Assembly: GCF_001426345.1 (NCBI RefSeq)
Contig: NZ_LMEM01000016.1
Location: 91,922 to 155,921, forward strand
DNA: 64,000 nt
Direction: 5' to 3'
From: Devosia sp. Root436
GTDB lineage: Bacteria; Pseudomonadota; Alphaproteobacteria; Rhizobiales; Devosiaceae
Both the position numbers and the translations under genes were made by a program. Under the pieces are notes generated by a model. That model was not told the DNA's origin, searched no databases, and was given only the letters and a program-made list of their open reading frames with translations. This document shows, one piece after another, positions 1-9,000 of the stretch; positions within the stretch are counted from its first letter, which is position 1; the number at the start of each line of letters is the position of its first letter.

Positions 1-1
1 A

Positions 2-610
2 ATCGAGCGCGTCGCCGTAGAAATCCGCCACCTGCAGCGGACCGAAGTTCTGGAAGCCGAGGAATTCTTCTCGCCCGGCCAGAAGGGCAGCTCGGCCATG
101 CCGCACAAGCGCAACCCGGTGCTGACGGAAAACCTCACCGGCCTCGCCCGCCTGGTGCGCGGCATGGTGACCCCGGCGCTGGAAAATGTCGCCCTGTGGC
201 ACGAGCGCGATATCTCCCACTCCTCGGTGGAACGCATGATCGGGCCGGACGCCACCGTAACGCTGGACTTCGCGCTGGCCCGCCTGACCGGCGTCATCGA
301 CAAGCTGGTGGTCTATCCCGAGAACATGCGGAAAAACCTCGACCTGCTTGGCGGCCTGCACAATTCCCAGCGCATGCTGCTGGCACTGACCCAGGCCGGC
401 TATAGCCGCGAAGATAGCTACGCCGCCGTGCAGCGCAACGCCATGAAGGTCTGGGAAATGCGCGGCGATCGCACCGGCCAGTTCGCCAAGAACCTCAAGG
501 CGGACCCGCAAGTGACTCTGGATGATGCACAAATCGACGCCATGTTCGACGACGCCTATCATCTCAAGCACGTCGACACGATCTTCAAGCGGGTCTTCGG
601 CGAGGCGTGA
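2..610 (+). CDS. purB: Adenylosuccinate lyase, C-terminal part (5' end outside window)
   Basis: Adenylosuccinate lyase acts twice in purine synthesis, releasing fumarate from SAICAR and from adenylosuccinate. The reading frame is open from the first bases of the window, so the first in-window ATG (position 98) is internal; 202 codons remain, roughly the C-terminal half of the usual ~430 residues. The fumarase/aspartase superfamily signature GSSAMPHKRNP lies at fragment residues 29-39 and carries the mobile-loop catalytic serine. Purine genes purC, purS, purQ and purL follow within 9 kb on the same strand. The stop codon overlaps the ATG of the next gene (tgATGa), implying translational coupling. 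Confidence 0.95.
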   Translation: MERVAVEIRHLQRTEVLEAEEFFSPGQKGSSAMPHKRNPVLTENLTGLARLVRGMVTPALENVALWHERDISHSSVERMIGPDATVTLDFALARLTGVIDKLVVYPENMRKNLDLLGGLHNSQRMLLALTQAGYSREDSYAAVQRNAMKVWEMRGDRTGQFAKNLKADPQVTLDDAQIDAMFDDAYHLKHVDTIFKRVFGEA

Positions 611-1164
611 TGAAGATTTCCGAATGCGACATCCTCATCCTGCCCGGCCTCGGTGGTTCCAAGCCCGGCCACTGGCAGATGCGGTGGGCCGAACGCATGG
701 CCAATGCCGCCGTGGTCGAACAGGCTGACTGGTTCGAGCCCGATCTTGACGACTGGGTCGCCACCATCGACCAGGCGGCGCGGCTGACCCTGCGGCCGGT
801 GGTGCTGGTCGCCCATTCCCTGGCGGTCACCGCCGTCGCGCATGCAGCGCCGCTTCTGCCCGAAAATGTCCGCGGCGCTTTCCTTGTCGCGCCGACGGAT
901 GTGGAACTGAGCCCAGCCGCGCCGGAGGAAACCCGCATTTTCGGTCCAATCCCGCGCGACCCGCTGCCCTTTCCGTCCATGGTCGTCGCGTCGAGCAACG
1001 ACCCCTATGTCTCGCTCGACCGTGCCGTGGAATTCGCCACCTGCTGGGGTTCGGATTTTCACCAGGCCGGTGAAGCCGGTCACATCAACATCGATTCCGG
1101 CCATGGCCCCTGGCCGGAGGGCCTGCTGATGTTCACCCGCCTGATGCAGCGCCTGCGGGCCTAG
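610..1164 (+). CDS. RBBP9/YdeN-family serine alpha/beta hydrolase
   Basis: A small (184 aa) cytosolic hydrolase of the RBBP9/YdeN family; the substrate is unknown. Visible family hallmarks are LPGLGGSKPGHW near the N-terminus (oxyanion region), the nucleophile elbow VAHSLA with Ser70, an acidic residue in SSNDPYV (Asp131) and the histidine segment GHINIDSGHGPWPEG (His158), which together form a plausible Ser-Asp-His triad. The ATG at 610 overlaps the purB stop; a GTG at 607 is an alternative start one codon upstream. It probably sits in the same transcript as purB. Assignment to the family is firm, and no physiological role can be read from the sequence. Confidence 0.85.
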   Translation: MKISECDILILPGLGGSKPGHWQMRWAERMANAAVVEQADWFEPDLDDWVATIDQAARLTLRPVVLVAHSLAVTAVAHAAPLLPENVRGAFLVAPTDVELSPAAPEETRIFGPIPRDPLPFPSMVVASSNDPYVSLDRAVEFATCWGSDFHQAGEAGHINIDSGHGPWPEGLLMFTRLMQRLRA

Positions 1165-1230
1165 ACTTGTCACGCGTGCGGCGCGTCAAATGCTAACAGT
1201 CTGCTGACATCAAGAGTTGCCTGCTAACGC

Positions 1231-1260
1231 AGACGGCCGGACGTTGCCGCCCGGCCGTCT
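1231..1260. terminator. Perfect 10-bp inverted repeat between convergent genes
   Basis: AGACGGCCGG at 1231-1240 pairs perfectly with CCGGCCGTCT at 1251-1260 across a 10-nt loop. It lies between the end of the hydrolase gene on the plus strand and the end of the DUF1476 gene on the minus strand. This position fits a bidirectional transcription stop, although no T-tract follows on either side. Confidence 0.55.
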
Positions 1261-1282
1261 GACCGAAATCCTGCCCGGCCGA

Positions 1283-1606
1283 TCAGCCCTCGGCAGCGAT
1301 CTGCTCGTTGGCGACCTGCACCAGTTGCGCCATCTTCTGGCGAACCACGTCGTCGCCGATGGACAGCCCCTTGGCCTTGAGATCGGCCGAAACCTTGCGG
1401 AACACGTCCTCGTCGCCGGCCTCCTCGAAATCGGCCGCCACCACTTCCGCGGCATAGGCCCTGGCCGCATCACCGGTATGGCCCAGCAATTCGGCGGCCC
1501 AGATGCCAACCAGCTTATTGCGGCGGGCTTCCGCCTTGAACTTCTTTTCGGCGTCGAAGGCGAACTTGGCTTCCTGGCCCTTCTGCCGATCCTCGAACTG
1601 GCTCAT
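1283..1606 (-). CDS. DUF1476 protein, F1-ATPase inhibitor zeta-like
   Basis: The 107-aa product starts MSQFEDRQKGQEAKFAFDAE, which is the typical beginning of DUF1476 proteins. In Paracoccus the member of this family is the zeta subunit, a natural inhibitor of the F1F0-ATP synthase that blocks ATP hydrolysis. The length and the highly charged helical composition match the family. The ATG at 1606 is chosen over longer in-frame extensions because a GGGAGAG ribosome-binding site lies just upstream on the minus strand and homologues begin at this residue. It is divergent from purC, with about 213 bp between them, and the same neighbourhood is common in Hyphomicrobiales. Confidence 0.88.
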   Translation of the reverse strand: MSQFEDRQKGQEAKFAFDAEKKFKAEARRNKLVGIWAAELLGHTGDAARAYAAEVVAADFEEAGDEDVFRKVSADLKAKGLSIGDDVVRQKMAQLVQVANEQIAAEG

Positions 1607-1819
1607 GCAACTCTCCCGCTTGGCTCGCCTCTCCGGCGCTTGCCAATCGACATAGGGGGTTCGGCACGCCAAATCAACGGCATCAGGGGCGCTGCGACCT
1701 TATGCACGGCGCAGTGGGCGGCCATACGGGCCCGTCATGCAAAAGAGCTTGCCTTTTTGCTCACTTCTGGCGCATGAAGCGGCCAAATTCTCCCTCTTCC
1801 AACGGTCCCGGAATCCCCA

Positions 1820-2584
1820 ATGAACCGTCGTCGCAAAATCTACGAGGGCAAGGCCAAGATCCTGTTCGAAGGTCCTGAGCCGGGCACTCTGGTTCAGTAT
1901 TTCAAGGACGATACGACCGCCGGAGACGGCGCCCGCCACGAAATCATCGATGGCAAGGGCGTCCTCAACAACCGGATTTCCGAGTTCGTCTTCACCAAGC
2001 TCAACAGCCTGGGCATCCCGACTCACTTCCTGCGCCGCATCAACATGCGCGAGCAGCTCATCAAGGAAGTGGAAATCATCCCGCTCGAGATCATCGTGCG
2101 CAACTATGCGGCCGGCTCGCTGGTCAAGCGCCTCGGGCTCGAGCCGGGCACCCAGTTGCCGCGCTCGATCATCGAATTCTGCTACAAGGACGATGCTCTG
2201 CATGACCCGATGGTCAGCGAAGAGCATATCACCGCCTTCGGCTGGGCCACCCCGGCCGAGCTCGACGACATCATGAGCCTGGCCATCCGCGTCAACGACT
2301 TCCTGACCGGCCTTTTTATGGGCGTCGGCATCCAGCTCGTCGACTTCAAGATCGAATGCGGGCGCCTCTATGAAGGCGATCTGATGCGCATCGTGCTGGC
2401 CGACGAGATCAGCCCCGACAGCTGCCGCCTGTGGGACATCAAGACCCGCAACAAGATGGACAAGGACCGCTTCCGCGAAAACCTTGGCGGGCTGATCGAG
2501 AATTACCGCGAAGTCGCCCAGCGCCTGGGCATCCTGGTCGAAACCGACAATGCGCTGACCACCGGTCCGCGCCTCGTCCAGTAG
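1820..2584 (+). CDS. purC: Phosphoribosylaminoimidazole-succinocarboxamide synthase (SAICAR synthetase)
   Basis: This ATP-dependent ligase joins CAIR and aspartate to form SAICAR in de novo purine synthesis. The 254-aa length is standard. Recognisable family segments are the N-terminal [15 protein letters not shown], the signature [14 protein letters not shown] near residues 86-99, and LVDFKIECG near residue 176, corresponding to the second SAICAR signature. It is followed after only 3 nt by purS on the same strand, so the two are almost certainly cotranscribed. The promoter should lie in the 213-bp gap shared with the divergent DUF1476 gene. Confidence 0.97.
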   Translation: MNRRRKIYEGKAKILFEGPEPGTLVQYFKDDTTAGDGARHEIIDGKGVLNNRISEFVFTKLNSLGIPTHFLRRINMREQLIKEVEIIPLEIIVRNYAAGSLVKRLGLEPGTQLPRSIIEFCYKDDALHDPMVSEEHITAFGWATPAELDDIMSLAIRVNDFLTGLFMGVGIQLVDFKIECGRLYEGDLMRIVLADEISPDSCRLWDIKTRNKMDKDRFRENLGGLIENYREVAQRLGILVETDNALTTGPRLVQ

Positions 2585-2587
2585 GGT

Positions 2588-2836
2588 ATGGCAATGAAAG
2601 CGCGCGTTACCGTCACCCTCAAGGCCGGCGTTCTCGATCCGCAGGGCCAGGCCATCGAAGGTTCGCTCAAGAGCCTTGCCTTTGCAGGTGTTGCATCTGT
2701 GCGACAGGGAAAGGTCTTCGACCTTGTCCTCGACGGAACCGACATCGAGGCAGCGCGTTCTCAGCTCAACAGCATGTGTGAAAAGCTGCTGGCCAATACC
2801 GTGATCGAAAACTACGCGGTAGAAATCTCAAATTAA
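2588..2836 (+). CDS. purS: FGAM synthetase subunit PurS
   Basis: PurS (82 aa here) bridges PurQ (glutaminase) and PurL (synthetase) in the three-component formylglycinamidine ribonucleotide synthetase complex. The sequence has the expected short fold: KARVTVTLKAGVLDPQGQAI at the start, a central VRQGKVFDLVLD segment and a C-terminal LANTVIENYAVEI. The partners purQ and purL lie downstream at 7676 and 8997, but they are separated from purS by an unrelated four-gene surface cassette. In many related genomes purS and purQ are adjacent, so the spacing here is unusual. Confidence 0.95.
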   Translation: MAMKARVTVTLKAGVLDPQGQAIEGSLKSLAFAGVASVRQGKVFDLVLDGTDIEAARSQLNSMCEKLLANTVIENYAVEISN

Positions 2837-2891
2837 CGCCTCTGGGCGATAACTCATGTCGCGCCACGCCCCGGCGCAGGACCATCTAGCC

Positions 2892-2975
2892 ATGCTCAAA
2901 ACCATCTCCCTTTCGGTCATGTTCTTCGCCACGCTCGGCCTGCTTTTCGCGGCCTACGCCTCGGTTCCCGTTTAG
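2892..2975 (+). CDS. Possible 27-residue membrane microprotein
   Basis: An ATG at 2892 opens a 27-codon frame encoding a single hydrophobic segment (SLSVMFFATLGLLFAAYASV) with a basic N-terminus (MLK) and ending in TAG. The shape resembles small one-pass membrane proteins of alphaproteobacteria. No strong ribosome-binding site is visible and the frame could be open by chance. It sits in the 248-bp gap between purS and the gtrA-like gene, a gap that also has a short GTCGCC-CC-GGCGAC hairpin at 2985-2998. Confidence 0.3.
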   Translation: MLKTISLSVMFFATLGLLFAAYASVPV

Positions 2976-3084
2976 GGCAATCGCGTCGCCCCGGCGACAG
3001 CCAAAAAAGACCTTTTGTTAAGCCGTTGCGGGCTAGATTCCGGAGAAAGAACAATTCTTTCTCGAATCGGCCCGGCGGTTTTTC

Positions 3085-3555
3085 TTGCTTTCATTTACGC
3101 GATACCTGCTGACCGCCGGCGCTGCGACCTGCATTGACGTCGCGGTCGTCCAGGGGTTGCTGTCACTGGACCTGCGGCATCAGCCGGTTTTCCTTGCCGC
3201 GGCCATTGCCCTGGGTGCCTTTGCTGGCATGAGCGTCAACTTCGCGCTCTCCCGCCGCTTTGTCTTTTCCATCGACGATCGCCCTGCCCGCCAGCAGTTC
3301 ACCAGCTTCGTGCTGGTTTCGCTGACGACGCTCGCATTGCGCCTCGTCGTGGCCTACGCGCTGGTCGCACTGTTCACCCTGCCCGCCCTGGCCACCGGGA
3401 TCGGCATGCTGCCCGTCGGCGCACCGGCCGAACGGCTCGCCCATCTGGGCGCCGTCGGCGTCGTCACCATCTATTCGTTCCTCGCCCACAAGCATGTTTC
3501 CTTCGCGGGCGGCCTTTTCAACTGGCTTGGTAGCCGCAAGACGGTGGTGTCCTGA
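3085..3555 (+). CDS. GtrA-family membrane protein
   Basis: A 156-aa protein with four predicted hydrophobic helices and the GtrA-like opening [20 protein letters not shown]. GtrA-type proteins are thought to move polyprenyl-linked sugars across the inner membrane for modification of surface polysaccharides. The frame starts with TTG at 3085, and no in-frame ATG fits the N-terminal helix, so the start is moderately uncertain. Its stop overlaps the ATG of the FAD oxidoreductase (tgATG), placing both in one operon with the glycosyltransferase that follows. The family assignment rests on topology, length and N-terminal sequence. Confidence 0.8.
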   Translation: MLSFTRYLLTAGAATCIDVAVVQGLLSLDLRHQPVFLAAAIALGAFAGMSVNFALSRRFVFSIDDRPARQQFTSFVLVSLTTLALRLVVAYALVALFTLPALATGIGMLPVGAPAERLAHLGAVGVVTIYSFLAHKHVSFAGGLFNWLGSRKTVVS

Positions 3556-5039
3556 TGCATGTCGAAACCCTCATCATCGGCGCCGGCCCGGCGGGGCTGA
3601 CCACGGCCTATGAACTGACCAAGGCCGGCCGCAGCGTCACCATCGTCGAGCGCGACCCGGTTTATGTCGGCGGCATTTCGCGCACCGTGAACTACAAGGG
3701 CTATCGCTTCGACATCGGTGGCCACCGCTTCTTTTCCAAGAGCGCCGAGGTGGAAGCCTGGTGGACCGAGGTGATGGGCGATGAGATGCTGCAGCGTCCG
3801 CGGTCCAGCCGCATCTACTATAACGGCAAGCTGTTCGATTATCCGCTACGCGCTGGCGACGCACTCAGCAAGCTCGGCCCGGTCGAAGCCCTGCGCTGCG
3901 TCATGTCCTATGCCTGGGCCAAGGCCCGGCCCTACCGCCACGTCGTCAGCTTCGAGCAGTGGGTGGTCAACAATTTCGGCCGCCGGCTGTTCCAGATCTT
4001 CTTCAAGACCTACACCGAAAAGGTGTGGGGCATGGACTGCTCAGAGATATCAGCCGATTGGGCTGCCCAGCGTATCAAGGGGCTCAATCTCTACCAGGCG
4101 ATCATCCAGAGCTTCGGTATGGGCAGCCGGCCCAAGGGCAGTGCCGCTGTCATCAAGACGCTCATCAACTCGTTCCGCTATCCCCGCCTCGGTCCCGGCC
4201 AGATGTGGGAACGCGCCCGCGACCGCATCGTCGACAATGGTGGCACGGTTATGATGGGGTCCACCATCACGGCCATAAGCCAGCATGAGGGCACCGGCCA
4301 ATGGGTCGCCATCGTGACCGACGCAAGCGGCAAGGAGACCAAGGTCACGGCCGACCACCTGGTTTCGACGGCCGCCATCAACGAGCTGGTCAAAATGCTC
4401 GGTGCCGACACGAACAATACGGTCGCAGCTGCCGCAGCTGGCCTGCGCTATCGTGACTTCCTCATCATCGGGCTGATTACCCGCGGCAAGGAAAGCTTCG
4501 GCGACAACTGGATTTATATCCACGACCCGAGCGTGAAGGTCGGCCGTATCCAGAACTTCAAATCCTGGTCCCCCGACATGGTGCCCGATCACGGGACGGC
4601 CTGCTATGGCATGGAATATTTCTGCAATGAAGGCGACGATACCTGGGACATGGCCGATGCCGACCTGATCGCCCGCGCCAAATTCGAGATCGGCAAGCTC
4701 GGCCTGGCCCGACCGGAGGACATCATCGATGGCTCGGTGGTGCGCCAGCCCAAGGCCTACCCGGTCTACGACGACACCTACAAATTCAACGTGGACACCA
4801 TCACCGAGGGCCTCGGGGAGCAGTTCAGCAACCTGCATCTGGCCGGTCGCAACGGCATGCACAAATACAACAACCAGGACCACGCCATGATGACCGGCAT
4901 CCTGACCGCGAAGAACATCATTGCCGGCAACCGCTCCCACGATGTCTGGACCGTCAACGAGGACGCCGAATACCACGAGGGCGGCGAAGCCGTCACCGAC
5001 AAGATCGAGGAACGCCTTGTTCCCCGCCGTGTCGCCTGA
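3555..5039 (+). CDS. FAD-dependent oxidoreductase (UDP-galactopyranose mutase / protoporphyrinogen oxidase-like superfamily)
   Basis: The 494-aa protein begins with a Rossmann dinucleotide-binding motif, [16 protein letters not shown], followed by the acidic ERD residue pair and [21 protein letters not shown] is characteristic of the amine-oxidase/UGM-like superfamily. The C-terminus holds the usual second FAD contact region, [20 protein letters not shown]. Homologues often occur beside GtrA and glycosyltransferase genes, which suggests a role in building or modifying a glycan or lipid-linked sugar. The substrate cannot be deduced. It overlaps the upstream gtrA-like gene by one base, and the next gene starts inside its 3' end. 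Confidence 0.85.
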   Translation: MHVETLIIGAGPAGLTTAYELTKAGRSVTIVERDPVYVGGISRTVNYKGYRFDIGGHRFFSKSAEVEAWWTEVMGDEMLQRPRSSRIYYNGKLFDYPLRAGDALSKLGPVEALRCVMSYAWAKARPYRHVVSFEQWVVNNFGRRLFQIFFKTYTEKVWGMDCSEISADWAAQRIKGLNLYQAIIQSFGMGSRPKGSAAVIKTLINSFRYPRLGPGQMWERARDRIVDNGGTVMMGSTITAISQHEGTGQWVAIVTDASGKETKVTADHLVSTAAINELVKMLGADTNNTVAAAAAGLRYRDFLIIGLITRGKESFGDNWIYIHDPSVKVGRIQNFKSWSPDMVPDHGTACYGMEYFCNEGDDTWDMADADLIARAKFEIGKLGLARPEDIIDGSVVRQPKAYPVYDDTYKFNVDTITEGLGEQFSNLHLAGRNGMHKYNNQDHAMMTGILTAKNIIAGNRSHDVWTVNEDAEYHEGGEAVTDKIEERLVPRRVA

Positions 5040-6387
5040 GACCGTAGCAGCCACCGAGTCGGCGCCACAACGCAAGAGCCGATTGGCGGTCCTGATCGTT
5101 GTCGGGCTTTATTGCGCGCTGCAACTCGTCATGTTTGCCATGCACGATCCATGGATCGACGAGGCTCAGGGCTGGCTGGTGGCCAAATCTCTTTCCAGAC
5201 CCCTCGACTTCCTGGTCATCCCGAGCGAGGGCCATCCGCCCCTCTGGTTCTGGCTGTTGCGTGCGCTCTCGCTCATGCTTGATTTTTCGCCGGCGCGCCT
5301 GCTGATGCCAATTGTGGCGATGGTCAACGCCTATCTGTTGTCGCGCCTATGGCGCAACGACGTCGTCCTGCTGACGCTGGTGCTATTCTCCTTCGTGGTT
5401 CTCCAGTTCTGGGGCTACCATTTCCGACCCTACGGCCTGGTCTTTACGGCCCTGCTCTCCGCCCTTCTGCTCGATCGCAACGGGAGACCGGTCGCGGCGA
5501 CGTGGTGCCTGGCCATCGCCTGCGGCTTTCATTTCTTTGCTGGCTTCCTGTTCGCTTTCTTTCTGATCTGGCAGTGGCAGAAGCGTACGAAGCTGACCCA
5601 TCTAGTCCCGCCAGCAGTCCTGGCTGCAGCTTTTGGTATTAGCGCCGTTCTCTCCGGGCTCGGCAATTCTACGATTGATCAGCCCCTGGACAATGTCATC
5701 GATGGCACTTTGAGCAATCTGGGTTGGCTGGGCATGTTCGCCGCCCTCCGCGTCCCGTCCGTGGCTTTAGTTACCCTTGCCTTGCTGATCTATGGCTTCT
5801 GGGCAAAGCCTGTAGTGCTGGCGACACTGCTAGCCCTTTTGGTGACCTTCGCCGTGGCAACCTCGCGGGTCTATAACCTCTATCCGTGGCATTTCGCCTT
5901 TATGACCATGCTGTGCCTGATGGCCTATGTCTGGGCAGGAGAAAAGGCGAAGCGCTGGGTCATCCTCGCTATTCTGGCACCACAGACCATCGTCGGCGCA
6001 TGGGCAATCGTTGAACGCCTGAGTCATCCGGTCTGGTTGCAACCTAATCTCTACGCCGTTATCCGCGCTAATGCGGGCCCGGATTTCTCGCCGGAAACCC
6101 AATTGGTGGCCTGGCCAGACCTGGTCGGTCTGGCAACAGCAGCCGCAGAAGACATCCAGTTCATCAGCGGCAATACAGGTGAAACACTCGGACCGATCAA
6201 CTGGCGCAGCTGGAAAGAGCGCACGATCGACAAGCGGGTTCTCGACGTACCCCGCCCTTATTGGCTGCTCTGCGCGGATTGCGAGGTGATCCTCGACCTG
6301 CTCGAAGAAAATGGGATGCGAGGCACCTATCTCGCCAGAAAGAGCAATATCGACAACGGCGAATTTGACGCCTATCGGGTTGAATGA
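5017..6387 (+). CDS. Multi-spanning GT-C type (GT39-like) glycosyltransferase
   Basis: About 456 aa with roughly ten hydrophobic helices. The first periplasmic loop after TM1 carries [10 protein letters not shown], the acidic (D/E) motif typical of polyprenyl-phosphate-sugar-dependent GT-C enzymes, followed by [17 protein letters not shown] as in GT39 proteins. A TTG at 5017 is preferred because GAGGAA lies 5-6 nt upstream; a GTG at 5029 is the alternative. Either start overlaps the 3' end of the oxidoreductase. Codon and base use is somewhat more AT-rich than in the flanking pur genes, consistent with acquisition as part of the surface cassette. Donor and acceptor sugars are unknown. Confidence 0.75.
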   Translation: MFPAVSPETVAATESAPQRKSRLAVLIVVGLYCALQLVMFAMHDPWIDEAQGWLVAKSLSRPLDFLVIPSEGHPPLWFWLLRALSLMLDFSPARLLMPIVAMVNAYLLSRLWRNDVVLLTLVLFSFVVLQFWGYHFRPYGLVFTALLSALLLDRNGRPVAATWCLAIACGFHFFAGFLFAFFLIWQWQKRTKLTHLVPPAVLAAAFGISAVLSGLGNSTIDQPLDNVIDGTLSNLGWLGMFAALRVPSVALVTLALLIYGFWAKPVVLATLLALLVTFAVATSRVYNLYPWHFAFMTMLCLMAYVWAGEKAKRWVILAILAPQTIVGAWAIVERLSHPVWLQPNLYAVIRANAGPDFSPETQLVAWPDLVGLATAAAEDIQFISGNTGETLGPINWRSWKERTIDKRVLDVPRPYWLLCADCEVILDLLEENGMRGTYLARKSNIDNGEFDAYRVE

Positions 6388-6412
6388 ATGCGCTTAGCTA
6401 AATTCTTACCAG

Positions 6413-6429
6413 TTAAGCAATTTGCTTAA
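6413..6429. promoter_or_regulatory. 17-bp perfect palindrome upstream of the acyltransferase
   Basis: TTAAGCAA at 6413-6420 and TTGCTTAA at 6422-6429 form a perfect inverted repeat around a single T. It lies between the glycosyltransferase stop and the acyltransferase start, about 75 bp upstream of the latter. The dyad resembles a protein-binding operator more than a terminator because the loop is only one base and no T-tract follows. Confidence 0.4.
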
Positions 6430-6503
6430 GCCTGTCGGCAAGTCATTAGCCTCTGGCGCACCTGGTGGCGGTATCATGCGCCCAGATACCAGGAGCGCGC
6501 GAC

Positions 6504-7568
6504 ATGTCTGAAACCAACCGTCTCGACTGGGTGGATATGGCCAAGGGCATTTCCATCTTCCTCGTGGTCATGATGTATGCGGCCTCCAGCGTTGGCGAGG
6601 ACACTGGCGGCGTCGGTGCGCTGCACTGGGCCATCGCCTTTGCCACCCCGTTCCGCATGCCCGAATTCTTCCTGATCTCGGGCCTGTTCCTGTCGCAGGT
6701 GATCGACCGACCGTGGCGCGCCTATGCCGACCGGCGCGTGGTGCACTACCTCTATTTCTATGTGCTGTGGGCGTTGATCCACATCATCTTCAAAGTCGGC
6801 CTGCTGGCCACCGACCCCGTCGGTGCGGTGGAACAGATCGCCTGGGCGGTGATCCAGCCCTATGGCGTGCTGTGGTTCATCTACATGTTGGCCGTGGTCG
6901 GTGCCGTCACCAAGCTGCTGGCCGATCTCAGCGCGCCGAAATGGGCGGTCTTCGCCATCGCCGCGATCCTGCAGATGGCCACCATCCAGACCGGCAGCTA
7001 CCTGATCGACCAGTTCGCCGAATATTTCGTGTTCTTCTATGCCGGCTACGTGCTGGCGCCACACCTGTTCCGCCTCGCCGGCTGGGCCGGCGATCACCTC
7101 GCCCTGGCGCTTGCTGGCCTGCTGCTCTGGGCCGGGCTGAATGCCGCCCTGGTCTTCTCGCCGGGCTTCGAGATGCATCCGATCCATCCCGTCATGGGTT
7201 TTGCCGGCTTGCCGGGCGTGCATCTAGTCCTGGCGCTGGCCGGCACGGCCGCGCTCTGCGTCATCGCCGCCCTGCTCACCCGGCTGCCCTTCATGGACTG
7301 GCTGCGCTGGATGGGTTCGAAGTCGCTGGTGATCTACGTTGCCTTCGTGCTGCCGATGGGCATTTCCCGCACCCTGCTGATCAAGCTGGGCGTCGACGAG
7401 CCCACCGTGCTCACCCTCGCCATCATGGCCATCTCGATCGTCTCGCCGCTGGTGCTCTACTGGATCGTGCAGCGCATCGGTTTCGGCCGCTTCCTGTTCG
7501 AGCGCCCGGACTGGGCGCACCTGCCCGGCACGAGCCGCCGCAGCGCGGTGGCCGCCCCGGCGGAATAG
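6504..7568 (+). CDS. Acyltransferase 3 family membrane protein
   Basis: A 354-aa integral membrane protein with about ten helices and the typical acyltransferase-3 beginning [20 protein letters not shown], then [16 protein letters not shown]. Members O-acylate sugars in surface polysaccharides, Nod factors, glucans or antibiotics. The ATG at 6504 is selected because AGGAGCG precedes it by 7 nt and the conserved motif begins a few residues later; the frame is open further upstream without support. It follows the GtrA/oxidoreductase/glycosyltransferase genes on the same strand, so modification of the same surface glycan is a reasonable inference. A GC-rich hairpin follows the gene. Confidence 0.85.
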   Translation: MSETNRLDWVDMAKGISIFLVVMMYAASSVGEDTGGVGALHWAIAFATPFRMPEFFLISGLFLSQVIDRPWRAYADRRVVHYLYFYVLWALIHIIFKVGLLATDPVGAVEQIAWAVIQPYGVLWFIYMLAVVGAVTKLLADLSAPKWAVFAIAAILQMATIQTGSYLIDQFAEYFVFFYAGYVLAPHLFRLAGWAGDHLALALAGLLLWAGLNAALVFSPGFEMHPIHPVMGFAGLPGVHLVLALAGTAALCVIAALLTRLPFMDWLRWMGSKSLVIYVAFVLPMGISRTLLIKLGVDEPTVLTLAIMAISIVSPLVLYWIVQRIGFGRFLFERPDWAHLPGTSRRSAVAAPAE

Positions 7569-7590
7569 CCAAACAGCATTACACTGCGCG

Positions 7591-7615
7591 GGGCCGGGAT
7601 ATGCAATCCCGGCCC
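7591..7615 (+). terminator. Intrinsic terminator-like hairpin after the acyltransferase gene
   Basis: GGGCCGGGAT (7591-7600) pairs with ATCCCGGCCC (7606-7615) over a 5-nt loop, and the downstream sequence is T-rich (ttgccttttc). It separates the surface cassette from purQ. Confidence 0.7.
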
Positions 7616-7675
7616 TTGCCTTTTCTGCCAAGACTCAGCACAAGGGCCTCGCACCCCCATAGCGAGGACCAGCCG

Positions 7676-8344
7676 ATGAAATCCGCAGTCATCGTCTTCC
7701 CCGGACTCAATCGCGACCGCGACATGATCGCGGCGCTGACCAAGGTTTCCGGCACCGCCCCTGCCACGGTCTGGCATCAGGATGCCGACCTGCCCGATGT
7801 CGATCTCATCGTCATCCCCGGCGGCTTTTCCTATGGCGACTATCTGCGCTGCGGCGCCATCGCCGCGCGCTCGCCCATCATGGACAAGGTGCGCGAACGC
7901 GCCGCCAAAGGCGTCAAGGTACTTGGGGTCTGCAACGGCTTCCAGATCCTGATCGAAGCGGGCCTCCTGCCCGGCGCGCTGATGCGCAATATGAGCCTCA
8001 AATTCGTCTGCCGCGAGGTCAAGCTCGAGGTCGTCAACGCAGCGACCGACTTCACCCGCGGCTATGTCAAGGGCCAGGTCATCCGCTGCCCCGTCGCCCA
8101 TCATGACGGCAACTATTTCGCCGACGCCGAAACCATCGCCCACCTCGAAGGCAACGGCCAGGTGGCTTTCCGCTATGCCGAGGGCACCAATCCCAACGGC
8201 TCGATCAACGACATTGCCGGCATTTTCAACGACAGCAAGAACGTGCTGGGCCTGATGCCCCACCCTGAAAACCTCATCGAAGCGGCCCATGGCGGCGACG
8301 ATGGGCGAGCCCTGTTCTCGGGTCTGCTGGGCCAGGCTGCCTGA
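7676..8344 (+). CDS. purQ: FGAM synthetase glutaminase subunit PurQ
   Basis: A class I glutamine amidotransferase of 222 aa that supplies ammonia to PurL. Catalytic Cys86 is in [10 protein letters not shown], the oxyanion region is [16 protein letters not shown], and the His-Glu pair is in [10 protein letters not shown] near the C-terminus. The ATG at 7676 gives the conserved start [17 protein letters not shown]; the open frame extends far upstream through the acyltransferase but only as a shadow. Its stop overlaps the start of the Pr6Pr gene (ATGA), and purL follows with the same overlap, so the three form one tightly packed transcript. Confidence 0.97.
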   Translation: MKSAVIVFPGLNRDRDMIAALTKVSGTAPATVWHQDADLPDVDLIVIPGGFSYGDYLRCGAIAARSPIMDKVRERAAKGVKVLGVCNGFQILIEAGLLPGALMRNMSLKFVCREVKLEVVNAATDFTRGYVKGQVIRCPVAHHDGNYFADAETIAHLEGNGQVAFRYAEGTNPNGSINDIAGIFNDSKNVLGLMPHPENLIEAAHGGDDGRALFSGLLGQAA

Positions 8345-9000
8345 TGAATCCCCGCGCGCCCATCAACCCGCGCAATCTTCTCACCTGGCTCGGGTTGGCC
8401 TTCGGCATCCTCGCGCTGGTCCTGCAATTCTGGCTGTCGATGAATGCCATGCTGGGGAGCGGCCGTGACCTACCCGGCGCTCTCGGCAATTTCTTTTCCT
8501 ACTACACCATCCTTACCAACACGGTGCTGGTGCTGATCTACCTGTCGACCATCTGGCCCTCCGCCTGGCTGCAATTATTCCGCCAACCCATACTGCGCGG
8601 CATGATGGCGGCCAATATTGCGCTGGTAACGCTGTTCGTTTTCTTCGTGCTGCGCCACCTTTACGCCTTCGACGGCCTGTTCCTCCTCGCCGACAACATG
8701 CTGCACTATCTGTGCCCGCTACTTTACCTGCTGTGGTGGCTCTCCGCCCAACCGCATGGCCAGCTGCGCTGGGGCAATCTGCCCCTCATGCTGGCGCCGA
8801 CGCTGGCCTATTTCGTCTACGCCATGGCGCGCGGCGCCTGGGTGCAGGAATATCCCTACCCCATCCTCAACGCGATTGAACTCGGCTACGGCCAGGTGCT
8901 GCTCAACGCGGTCTACATGACCGTCGGACTGGCCGTGCTTTCCCTCGCCGTCATCGCGCTCGACCGCCTGCTGGCCCGCCCATCCCGGACACTTCCATGA
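8344..9000 (+). CDS. Pr6Pr-like integral membrane protein
   Basis: A 218-aa protein with about six hydrophobic helices. Features shared with Pr6Pr/FAR-17a-type membrane proteins are [10 protein letters not shown] after the second helix, the central [13 protein letters not shown] and [11 protein letters not shown] in a late loop. Biochemical function of the bacterial members is not established. It is embedded between purQ and purL with ATGA overlaps on both sides, so it is made together with purine enzymes even though no purine role is known. Whether the linkage is functional or a passive hitchhike cannot be decided from sequence. Confidence 0.7.
   Translation: MNPRAPINPRNLLTWLGLAFGILALVLQFWLSMNAMLGSGRDLPGALGNFFSYYTILTNTVLVLIYLSTIWPSAWLQLFRQPILRGMMAANIALVTLFVFFVLRHLYAFDGLFLLADNMLHYLCPLLYLLWWLSAQPHGQLRWGNLPLMLAPTLAYFVYAMARGAWVQEYPYPILNAIELGYGQVLLNAVYMTVGLAVLSLAVIALDRLLARPSRTLP

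Noticed and set aside
4050..5075. 341-codon minus-strand frame across the FAD oxidoreductase
   Set aside because: Antisense shadow with no start context and no homology pattern.
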